Made by a program: the position numbers and the translations under genes
Part shown: positions 18,081 through 24,160 of the stretch, piece after piece
Position numbering within the stretch: position 1 is the stretch's first letter
How the letters are laid out: each line of letters starts with the position of its first letter
Notes under the pieces: model-generated
Told to the model about the DNA's origin: nothing
What the model saw: only the letters and a program-made list of their open reading frames with translations
The model's database searches: none
NCBI RefSeq assembly: GCF_021462505.1
Contig: NZ_JAKEDV010000002.1
Coordinates: forward strand, 33,352 to 97,351
Length of the DNA: 64,000 nucleotides
Source: Thermus brockianus
Lineage (GTDB): Bacteria; Deinococcota; Deinococci; Deinococcales; Thermaceae
Reading direction: 5' to 3'

Positions 18081-18917
18081 ACACGCCTTTCCCCGGTTGA
18101 AAAAGTCCCGGAAGAAGCTTAGGGCCTTGGGGAGTTTCTCCCGTAGGGCCTCGAGGAAGCCTTCGGGGTACTTGGTCCTAAACCAGTGGAGGTCGTGGAG
18201 GTAGGTGAGGGGAACGTAGAAGGCGAGCCTTTCCCGCACCTCGGCGGGGTAAAAGCGGGCGATGCGAAGGAGGGCCTCCCGGGCGGCCTCTTCCCCCAGG
18301 AGGTCCAGGCTTCCCGTCTTGAGGAGGGCCAGGTCGCGGGCGGGGTCGTCGCCCCCGGAGCGCACCCAGTCCACCAGGAGGACCTCGGGGCCCTCTTCCT
18401 GAGGGGCCTTCACCAGGAGGTTCCCCGCCCAGGCGTCCCGGTGGCAGAAGCGCCTTTCCACCCCTGCCGCCAGGCCCACCTCCCGCTTGAGGCGCTGGAT
18501 GAGGTCCAGGGCCTCGGGAATACCGTGGAGGCTTTCCGCAAAGCGCTCTAGCCTTGCTAAAAGCTCCGCCTCCTCCACGTACCCGGGCTCGGGGAGGCGG
18601 TGGAGGGAGAGGAAGAGGTGGGCGAGGGCGGCCAGGGTCTTGGGGGTGAAGGCCTCGGGGGAGAAGGGCCTGCCGGGAAAGCGGCGGGTGATGAGGACCC
18701 CGTGGCCCTCCACCTCCGCCACCCCCAGGACGAAGCTTCCCAGGCCCGCCCGGGCCATGCGGCGGGCCTCGAGGGCGGCGAGGTGCGCCTCTTCGGGGCG
18801 GTAGACCTTGTAGACCCTTGCCCCGTCCCCGTACACCCGGGCCTCAAACCCCCCTAAGGGGGTGAGGTGGGGGAGGGTTTCGGGGGAGAGGAAGCCCTTC
18901 AGGGCGGAAAGCGCCAC
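18078..18917 (-). CDS. aminoglycoside phosphotransferase-like kinase
   Basis: A 279-aa protein of the APH/choline kinase fold. The catalytic loop is [14 protein letters not shown] (His-x-Asp-x4-Asn) and the metal Asp is in [20 protein letters not shown]. The substrate is not predictable. GTG 18917 is chosen because a TAGAAT box ends 7 bases upstream. Much longer upstream readings on this strand are only shadows of the radical SAM gene. The gene is divergent from the radical SAM gene and shares its promoter. Confidence 0.8.
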   Translation of the reverse strand: MALSALKGFLSPETLPHLTPLGGFEARVYGDGARVYKVYRPEEAHLAALEARRMARAGLGSFVLGVAEVEGHGVLITRRFPGRPFSPEAFTPKTLAALAHLFLSLHRLPEPGYVEEAELLARLERFAESLHGIPEALDLIQRLKREVGLAAGVERRFCHRDAWAGNLLVKAPQEEGPEVLLVDWVRSGGDDPARDLALLKTGSLDLLGEEAAREALLRIARFYPAEVRERLAFYVPLTYLHDLHWFRTKYPEGFLEALREKLPKALSFFRDFFNRGKAC

Positions 18918-18935
18918 GGGGCTTATTCTAAGGCC
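18918..18935. promoter_or_regulatory. shared overlapping -10 boxes for the APH-like gene (minus) and radical SAM gene (plus)
   Basis: The gap between the two GTG start codons is 18 bases. TATTCT (18924-18929, plus) ends 6 bases before one, and TAGAAT (18930-18925, minus) ends 7 bases before the other. The boxes overlap by five bases. The geometry is the same as at 6145-6162. Confidence 0.55.
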
Positions 18936-20009
18936 GTGGAGCTCCTTAGGCCCGAGGCCACGGTCCTCTCCTTGGGGGATAGGGTCCTCTCCTTTGACCG
19001 GGAGGGGCGGCTTTACCACTACTTCCGCCAGGGGGTGACCTACAAGCGGGCCCTGGACGGAAGCCTCCACCTGCGCTACCGGGAAGGAGAGAGGCGGAGG
19101 CAGACGCTTCCCCCGGAGGAGGCCCTCAGGGTCTACGGGGAAGCCCTGGCCTTGGCGGAGGCCCACCTCCAAGACCCTAAAAGGCGCCAGGAGGTCCTCC
19201 GCTGGACCCCGGAGGGCCTCCTGGACCCTAGGCCGTACCGGGAGGCCTACGCCTGGCCCGTCAGCATCCTGCCCCCCGACGCCTACCTCGCTGTGGTCCT
19301 CCAGGCCACCACGGGCTGCACCTGGAACCGCTGCGCCTTCTGTAGCTTTTACCAGGACCGCCCCTTCCAGGTGCGGGAGCCAAAGGCCTTCCAGGACCAC
19401 ATCGCCCGGGTAAAGGCCCTCTTGGGGGAGGGGCTTCGCCTGAGGAGGGGGGTTTTCCTGGCGGACGGGAACGCCTTGGCCCTAAAGGACCCCCTCCTTC
19501 CCCTTTTGGAGGCGGCGGGGCGGGCGTTTCCGGGGGAGCCCATCCTCGGCTTTCTGGACCTCTTCACGGGGATTAAGAAGGAGGCCTCCTGGTGGGAAAG
19601 GCTTCGGGCCCTGGGCCTGAGGCGGGTCTACCTGGGCCTGGAAACGGGCCACGCCCCCCTCCTCGCCCTCCTCCGCAAGCCCGGCCACCCCCGGGAGGCC
19701 TTGCCCCTGGTGCGGGCCTTGAAGGGGGCGGGGCTTGGCGTGGGGGTGATCCTCATGGTGGGGGCCGGGGGGAGGCCCTTCGCCGAGGCCCACTTCCGGG
19801 AGAGCCTCGCCCTCCTCGCCGAGCTCCCCTTGGACCGGGAGGATATCGTCTACCTATCCCCTTTCCAGGAAACCCCAAAGACCCCCTACGCCGCCTTGGG
19901 TTTAGAGCCCCTCCCGGACGTGGAAGGGGAGCTTAAGGCCTGGGCGGAGGCCGTCCGGCGCCTGGGCCTCAGGGCGAGCCGGTACGATATCCGGGAGTTC
20001 CTCTACTGA
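18936..20009 (+). CDS. radical SAM protein of unknown substrate
   Basis: A 357-aa protein. The cluster motif reads GCTWNRCAFCSFYQ, so the three cysteines are spaced CX4CX2C rather than the classical CX3CX2C. An elongation-type barrel follows, with LGFLDLFTGIKKEASW, YLGLETGHAPLLALLRKPG and GVILMVGAGGRPFAEAHF. This resembles uncharacterised radical SAM proteins with a GC..N.C.FC.FY core. The first 120 residues are a separate N-terminal part with no motif I recognise. GTG 18936 is chosen from the TATTCT box. The 3' end overlaps the CDGSH gene by 7 bases. Confidence 0.78.
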   Translation: MELLRPEATVLSLGDRVLSFDREGRLYHYFRQGVTYKRALDGSLHLRYREGERRRQTLPPEEALRVYGEALALAEAHLQDPKRRQEVLRWTPEGLLDPRPYREAYAWPVSILPPDAYLAVVLQATTGCTWNRCAFCSFYQDRPFQVREPKAFQDHIARVKALLGEGLRLRRGVFLADGNALALKDPLLPLLEAAGRAFPGEPILGFLDLFTGIKKEASWWERLRALGLRRVYLGLETGHAPLLALLRKPGHPREALPLVRALKGAGLGVGVILMVGAGGRPFAEAHFRESLALLAELPLDREDIVYLSPFQETPKTPYAALGLEPLPDVEGELKAWAEAVRRLGLRASRYDIREFLY

Positions 20010-20209
20010 ACCTCTATCTCCCCGGGTTCTGCTTGGAAGCCCACCGCCTTGTGGGTGCCGTCGCAGAAGGGCTTGCTCCCGGAGTGGCCGCAGCGGCAGA
20101 GGGCGAGCTTGGCCCTTTCTAGCTTTCTTTCTTCGCCATTGAGGCGGAAGGAGGTTCCCTCGGGCAGGTCCAGGACGTAAGGCCCGTTTTCCCGGAAGCG
20201 GAGGCGCAT
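20003..20209 (-). CDS. CDGSH iron-sulfur protein (mitoNEET-like domain)
   Basis: A 68-aa protein with the full CDGSH motif CRCGHSGSKPFCDGTHK, whose three cysteines and histidine bind a redox-active [2Fe-2S] cluster. There is no membrane anchor. Bacterial single-domain CDGSH proteins are thought to act in redox or cluster transfer. A TATCCT box ends 6 bases before ATG 20209. It is divergent from another small Fe-S/Zn protein gene, and its 3' end overlaps the radical SAM gene. Confidence 0.88.
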   Translation of the reverse strand: MRLRFRENGPYVLDLPEGTSFRLNGEERKLERAKLALCRCGHSGSKPFCDGTHKAVGFQAEPGEIEVQ

Positions 20210-20215
20210 GGCCCT

Positions 20216-20232
20216 AGGATACCCCGTATAGT
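20216..20232. promoter_or_regulatory. back-to-back -10 boxes between two small Fe-S protein genes
   Basis: TATCCT (20221-20216, minus) ends 6 bases before ATG 20209. TATAGT (20227-20232, plus) ends 6 bases before ATG 20239. The gap is 29 bases and there is no Shine-Dalgarno sequence on either side. Confidence 0.55.
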
Positions 20233-20238
20233 GGGGGT

Positions 20239-20658
20239 ATGCGCTGCCCGCAAAACGCTCAAGAGGGGCTTCCCGTACCCCTAAAGACGGTGAAGAACTT
20301 CCTCACGGGAAAGGCCCTGGCCCGCCTGGACCCGGGTGCGGCGCACTACCTCTGCCAGGACCCGGCCTGCCCCGTGGTCTACTTCGGGGCGGAAGGGGTG
20401 TACACCCTGGAGGAGGTGCGCTTCCCCGTGTACGATAAGGGGGCTTCCCTGGTGTGCTACTGCTTTGACTGGACCCGGGAGGCCCTCGAGGAGGCCCTTT
20501 CATCCGAGCGGGACCCGGTGGCGGAGGTGGAGGCGGGGGTGCGGGCCAAGCGGTGCGCCTGCGACCTGCGCAACCCCCGGGGCAGGTGCTGCCTGTCCCT
20601 CCTGAGGGCGGAGGTGGCGAGGCTTGGGGCTTCTTCCCCTCGAGGCCGCCGTTCTTGA
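20239..20658 (+). CDS. CopZ N-terminal-like zinc/[2Fe-2S] protein
   Basis: A 139-aa cysteine-rich protein that resembles the N-terminal Zn and [2Fe-2S] domain of Archaeoglobus CopZ: an N-terminal MRCPQ, TVKNFLTGKALARL, LCQDPACPVVYF, VCYCFDW and CACDLRNPRGRCCL. No heavy-metal-associated (HMA) domain follows, so it is the redox half of CopZ standing alone. Reduction or delivery of copper is possible but not shown. It is probably leaderless. Its last 35 bases overlap the start of tilS-tadA. Confidence 0.7.
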   Translation: MRCPQNAQEGLPVPLKTVKNFLTGKALARLDPGAAHYLCQDPACPVVYFGAEGVYTLEEVRFPVYDKGASLVCYCFDWTREALEEALSSERDPVAEVEAGVRAKRCACDLRNPRGRCCLSLLRAEVARLGASSPRGRRS

Positions 20659-22159
20659 GCGCCTAAAGGCCCTGGCCCCGGAGGACCCCTTGGTCCTGGC
20701 GGTCTCTGGGGGCGGGGACTCCGTGGCCCTCGCCCACCTGGTCCACCGCCTGGGGCGAAGGGGGGTGGTGGCCCACCTGGACCACGGCCTGAGGCCCGAA
20801 AGCGCCGAGGACCTGGCCTTCGTGCGCGCCCTAGCCGGGAGGCTTGGCTTTCCCTTCTTCGCCGAGCGGGTGGAGGTGGGGCGGATCGCCAGGGAAAGGG
20901 GCGAGAACCTGGAGGCCTTGGCCCGGGAGGTGCGCTACGCCTTCCTCCACCGGGTGGCCAAGGCGGTGGGGGCCAAGGCCATCCTCACCGCCCATACCCT
21001 GGACGACCAGGCGGAAACCGTTCTCCTCAAGCTCCTCCAGGGCACGGCCCGGGGGCTTGGCATCCGGGAGAAGGAGGGCCTGGTGGTGCGGCCCCTCCTT
21101 CCCTTCCCCCGGGAGGCCCTCCGGGACTACCTGGGGTCCTTGGGGGAGGCCTGGCGGGAAGACCCCACCAACCAAGACCCCACCTGGGACCGGAACTACC
21201 TGCGCCTGGCCGTCTTTCCCCTGCTTTTGGAGCGCTTTCCCCGGGCCCGGGAGGCCCTGGACCGCTTTGCCCGGGCCCAGGAGGCGGAGGACGCCCACCT
21301 GGAGAGGGAGGCCAGGGCGCGCCTCCTTCCTGATCCCCGCTTCTTCGTCCCCGCCTACCGGGCGGCCCCCCTCCTCCACGCCCCCCCCGCCCTCCGCCGC
21401 CGGGCGCTCCGCCAGGTGTTGGAGGGGCTTTCCCTCCGCCCGGAAGCCCGGCTCATCGCCCTCCTGGAAGGGGCTTTGGCCGGGAGGCCCGCCACCCTGC
21501 CGGAGGGCTTCCTCGCCCGCCGCAAGGGGGGAACGCTTTTCCTCATCCCTCCTTCGCCCAAGCTTCCTCTTCCCCCGGGCTTCCGCCTTCCTGCGCCAGG
21601 AGACTACCTGGAGATGCCCTATGGGAGGAAGCGCCTAAGGGACTTCCTGGCGGAAAAGGGGGTGCCCAAGGAGCTCAAGGGCCTCTGGCCCGTGCGGGCG
21701 GAGGGAAGCCGGGTGGTGGAGGTCCTAGGCTTTTACCCCATGGGGGAGGAGGAGCGCCGCATGGGCCAGGCCCTGGCGGAGGCCAAGGCGGCCCTGGCCC
21801 AGGGGGAGGTGCCCGTGGGGGCGGTCCTGGTGGTGGGGGATAGGCTTTACCGGGCCCACAACCTTGTGGAGGCGGAGGGCGACCCCACGGCCCACGCCGA
21901 GATGCTCCTCCTCCGGCAGGCGGGCAAGGAGGCCCGGGGGGGGCGGGTGTACGTGACCCTCGAGCCCTGCCTCATGTGCCAGCACGCCCTAACCCAGGCG
22001 GGGGTGGAGGTGGTCTACGGGGCGGAGAACCTGAAGGAGGGGGCCCTCACCCGGTTTGGTCAACGGGGAAGGGTCCTGGGTGGCGTGCGGGAAGGGGAGT
22101 GTGCTAAGCTCTTAAGGGACTTCTTCGCCCGGCTCAGGGAGGGGTGCCGGAGCGGTTGA
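20624..22159 (+). CDS. tilS-tadA: bifunctional tRNA(Ile)-lysidine synthase / tRNA adenosine deaminase (TilS-TadA fusion)
   Basis: A 511-aa fusion. Residues about 1-370 are TilS: the ATP pyrophosphatase loop is LAVSGGGDSVAL, with HTLDDQAETVLLKL and the C-terminal substrate-binding part. It makes lysidine at C34 of tRNA-Ile(CAU). From about residue 372 it is TadA: VPVGAVLVV, AHAEMLLLRQAG (His-Ala-Glu) and EPCLMC (zinc Cys pair), which converts A34 to inosine in tRNA-Arg. Such fusions exist in Thermus as far as I recall. TTG 20624 is used because GGAGGTG lies 7 bases upstream. The final seven codons and stop lie inside the tRNA-Ser gene (22-base overlap). Confidence 0.92.
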   Translation: MGLLPLEAAVLERLKALAPEDPLVLAVSGGGDSVALAHLVHRLGRRGVVAHLDHGLRPESAEDLAFVRALAGRLGFPFFAERVEVGRIARERGENLEALAREVRYAFLHRVAKAVGAKAILTAHTLDDQAETVLLKLLQGTARGLGIREKEGLVVRPLLPFPREALRDYLGSLGEAWREDPTNQDPTWDRNYLRLAVFPLLLERFPRAREALDRFARAQEAEDAHLEREARARLLPDPRFFVPAYRAAPLLHAPPALRRRALRQVLEGLSLRPEARLIALLEGALAGRPATLPEGFLARRKGGTLFLIPPSPKLPLPPGFRLPAPGDYLEMPYGRKRLRDFLAEKGVPKELKGLWPVRAEGSRVVEVLGFYPMGEEERRMGQALAEAKAALAQGEVPVGAVLVVGDRLYRAHNLVEAEGDPTAHAEMLLLRQAGKEARGGRVYVTLEPCLMCQHALTQAGVEVVYGAENLKEGALTRFGQRGRVLGGVREGECAKLLRDFFARLREGCRSG

Positions 22160-22229
22160 ACGGGCCGGTCTCGAAAACCGGTAGGCCCCGCAAGGGGCCT
22201 CGCGGGTTCGAATCCCGCCCCCTCCGCCA
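22138..22229 (+). tRNA. tRNA-Ser (anticodon CGA)
   Basis: Acceptor GGAGGGG (22138-22144) pairs with CCCCTCC (22219-22225), G73, and CCA is encoded (22227-22229). Anticodon stem CCGGT/ACCGG carries CGA at 22172-22174. The long variable arm GGCCCC-GCAA-GGGGCC is typical of class II serine tRNA. T arm GCGGG-TTCGAAT-CCCGC. It reads UCG codons. The first 22 bases overlap the 3' end of tilS-tadA, so it is probably processed from that transcript. Confidence 0.96.
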
Positions 22230-22230
22230 A

Positions 22231-22254
22231 AGGCGGCCTTCGGGCCGCCCTTTT
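22231..22254 (+). terminator. intrinsic terminator after tRNA-Ser
   Basis: GGCGGCC (22232-22238), tetraloop TTCG, GGCCGCC (22243-22249), then CTTTTAT. Confidence 0.85.
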
Positions 22255-22256
22255 AT

Positions 22257-22302
22257 ATCCCCCATTTGGGGGATGCGCCTCCCATGGCTTAGGCTCTAGG
22301 AT
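22257..22302 (+). promoter_or_regulatory. palindrome and promoter candidate of the pilin/competence operon
   Basis: The perfect inverted repeat ATCCCCCA-TT-TGGGGGAT (22257-22274) overlaps a weak -35 (TTGGGG, 22266-22271). TAGGCT (22290-22295) follows after 18 bases, and TAGGAT (22297-22302) is an alternative -10. GGGAGGTG precedes the first gene. Confidence 0.4.
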
Positions 22303-22324
22303 GCTTACAGAAAGGGAGGTGTGA

Positions 22325-22762
22325 GTGAACGCAAGAGGACTTAGCTTGGTGGAGCTCGTGGTGCTCCTTGCCATCCTGGCGGTGGTCTTGGCCCTGGGGG
22401 CCTTGAACGGGCGCAGGACCCTTTTGGGCCAGGAGCATGCGGCTTTTCTTAACACCCTGCAAAACGTCTTCTGGCAAGGGGCCACCGAGGCGGCGAGCCG
22501 AGGGGAAAACCTCACCCTAGAGCGCAACGGGAACCGCCTGGAGTTGAAGCGGGGTTCCACGGTCCTTCGCGCTTGGGATATACCCCAGGGTGTGACCCTA
22601 TCCCTTGGGAATGGGGCTATTGCCCGGTTTACCCCTCCCGGAAAGGTCCAGAACCCTCAAGGACAACCCCTTTCCCAAGCCCTGACGTTTACCGCCTCGG
22701 TGGGTGGGCGGACCTACACGTACACCATCTCCCTGATTGGGGAGGCCAAGAGGGTGCCATGA
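22325..22762 (+). CDS. pilA1: type IV pseudopilin PilA1-like
   Basis: A 145-aa protein with a class III signal: a short leader ending ARG, cleavage before LSLVELVVLLAIL with Glu at mature position 5, then a hydrophobic helix. PilD would cleave and methylate it. Position and order match the pilA1-pilA2-pilA3-comZ cluster needed for natural transformation in T. thermophilus (named from memory of that cluster). GTG 22325 has GGGAGGTG upstream. The stop overlaps the next gene (ATGA). Codon use is less G/C-biased than in flanking genes. Confidence 0.82.
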   Translation: MNARGLSLVELVVLLAILAVVLALGALNGRRTLLGQEHAAFLNTLQNVFWQGATEAASRGENLTLERNGNRLELKRGSTVLRAWDIPQGVTLSLGNGAIARFTPPGKVQNPQGQPLSQALTFTASVGGRTYTYTISLIGEAKRVP

Positions 22763-23238
22763 GAAGAGGTGTTTTAGGGCTCACCTTGCTGGAAGTGCTC
22801 ATTGCCCTTTCCATCCTGGCCTTGGTCTTGTTGGCCTTTAACGCCGTTTTGGTATCCAGCCTTAGGCAGACCTCCGTTTCGGGTGCCCGGACCCAAGCGG
22901 TGCAGGTCCTTAACTACCTGGGCCGGAGGATCGTGGGGGGGGATACCTTTCTCCTGGCTGGCGCCACGCCCATCGTGTACGGGTACGGGGAGCTTCGGCA
23001 AACCTTCCCCGATCTTCCCCAGGAGGCCCGCTTTGCCAACCCGGACCTATACCGGGTGGAGATTGCCAATGTGGGAACGCCAAGCTGGGCCAATGCCTTG
23101 GGTGTGAGCGTGAACGAGTACCGCATCCGGGTGTGCTGGCGGCAAGGCGGGCAGGAGCACTGCACGGAAGCCCGTACCTTTTCGGCCCCGCCTTCCGGTT
23201 CAGGTTCCTCGTCTCCCCCTCTGGAGGGCATTAACTGA
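22759..23238 (+). CDS. pilA2: type IV minor pilin PilA2-like (PilV type)
   Basis: A 159-aa minor pilin starting MRRGVLGLTLLEVLIALSIL, with cleavage after Gly and Glu5 in LTLLEV. A single disulfide-capable pair appears in RVCWRQGGQEHC. In T. thermophilus the second pilin of this cluster is reported to carry the large pilin ComZ at the pilus tip; that role is inferred from position. ATG 22759 overlaps the upstream stop. Confidence 0.82.
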   Translation: MRRGVLGLTLLEVLIALSILALVLLAFNAVLVSSLRQTSVSGARTQAVQVLNYLGRRIVGGDTFLLAGATPIVYGYGELRQTFPDLPQEARFANPDLYRVEIANVGTPSWANALGVSVNEYRIRVCWRQGGQEHCTEARTFSAPPSGSGSSSPPLEGIN

Positions 23239-23250
23239 CAGGAGGAAGCC

Positions 23251-24147
23251 ATGGGAAGGAAAACCGGTTTCACGCTTTTAGAGCTCCTCCTTGCCCTGGT
23301 CATTCTAGCCACGGTGATGGCCATCGCCTACGGCGGAATGGTCCAGTTCATGGGGTTTCGTTCGGACCTGGACGCTGCCGCAAGCCTCCAAGCTAAGCTT
23401 CGGCGCATCGTGGAGGTGTTTACCCAAGACTTGCGTAGCGCCGTGTTTGGCGGATTGGCCTCCACCCCGTATCCCTCGGGAGAGGGGAGTATCTCCTTCG
23501 CCCTCATTGATGGGGGAGCAGGGTATCCCGTTTTGCCCCATGACAGCGGAGGCAACAATAGCTTCAAACAAGCTGCGGAGGCTAAGATCCTCGTGCTAGC
23601 AAGCCAGGCTTCGGCTATAGGGATTTCCCCTGGGGACCACGTCCTGATGGTCAACGCCAATGGGGATGGGGTTATCCTTCCGGTTACAGGGGTAAACGCT
23701 GTGGGGGGACAGCCCAACCGTTGGCACGTGGTTCATGCCGGGTGCGGCAACACCATTGATTACACGCCCAACACGCTTCTTTTCCGGGTGCGCACCCTGG
23801 GGTTTAAATACAACGCCTCCACGAAAGAGCTCCTTTACCGGGAGGGCTCGGGCGGAGAAATCCCAGTGGCTTTCAACCTGAGCCGCTTTGCGATCCAGTA
23901 TGTTTACGAGGCAGGCCAAGGAGATGTCCTGGTGAACCCGGGGAGCTATAGCTATGCCAACCCCACGGGCACGCCACCGTACCAGGTTACGCAAAACAGC
24001 AAAACCTACACCCTGAGGCGCCTCTCCTTGGTGTTGGGTGCAGAGATGCTTTCCCGCGGCCGTCCCGTGGACCGGGTGTACACGAGCCAAGTGGAGCTCT
24101 CCTCTAACACCCAGTACCAGGTGCGGCGCATTCTGCCTTGCCAATAA
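23251..24147 (+). CDS. pilA3: type IV minor pilin PilA3-like (PilW type)
   Basis: A 298-aa minor pilin with the prepilin motif KTGFTLLELLLALVILATV (Gly before the cleavage site, Glu5). The large C-terminal domain includes SPGDHVLMVNANGDGVILPV and the PilW-like ending LRRLSLVLGAEMLSRGRPVD. AGGAGG precedes ATG 23251. It lies in the middle of the competence pilin operon. Confidence 0.82.
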   Translation: MGRKTGFTLLELLLALVILATVMAIAYGGMVQFMGFRSDLDAAASLQAKLRRIVEVFTQDLRSAVFGGLASTPYPSGEGSISFALIDGGAGYPVLPHDSGGNNSFKQAAEAKILVLASQASAIGISPGDHVLMVNANGDGVILPVTGVNAVGGQPNRWHVVHAGCGNTIDYTPNTLLFRVRTLGFKYNASTKELLYREGSGGEIPVAFNLSRFAIQYVYEAGQGDVLVNPGSYSYANPTGTPPYQVTQNSKTYTLRRLSLVLGAEMLSRGRPVDRVYTSQVELSSNTQYQVRRILPCQ

Positions 24148-24160
24148 AGGGGGAGAGGGT

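Noticed and set aside
18918-19400. Upstream extension of the APH-like frame to 19400
   Set aside because: It is the shadow of the radical SAM gene. The kinase fold begins near GTG 18917.
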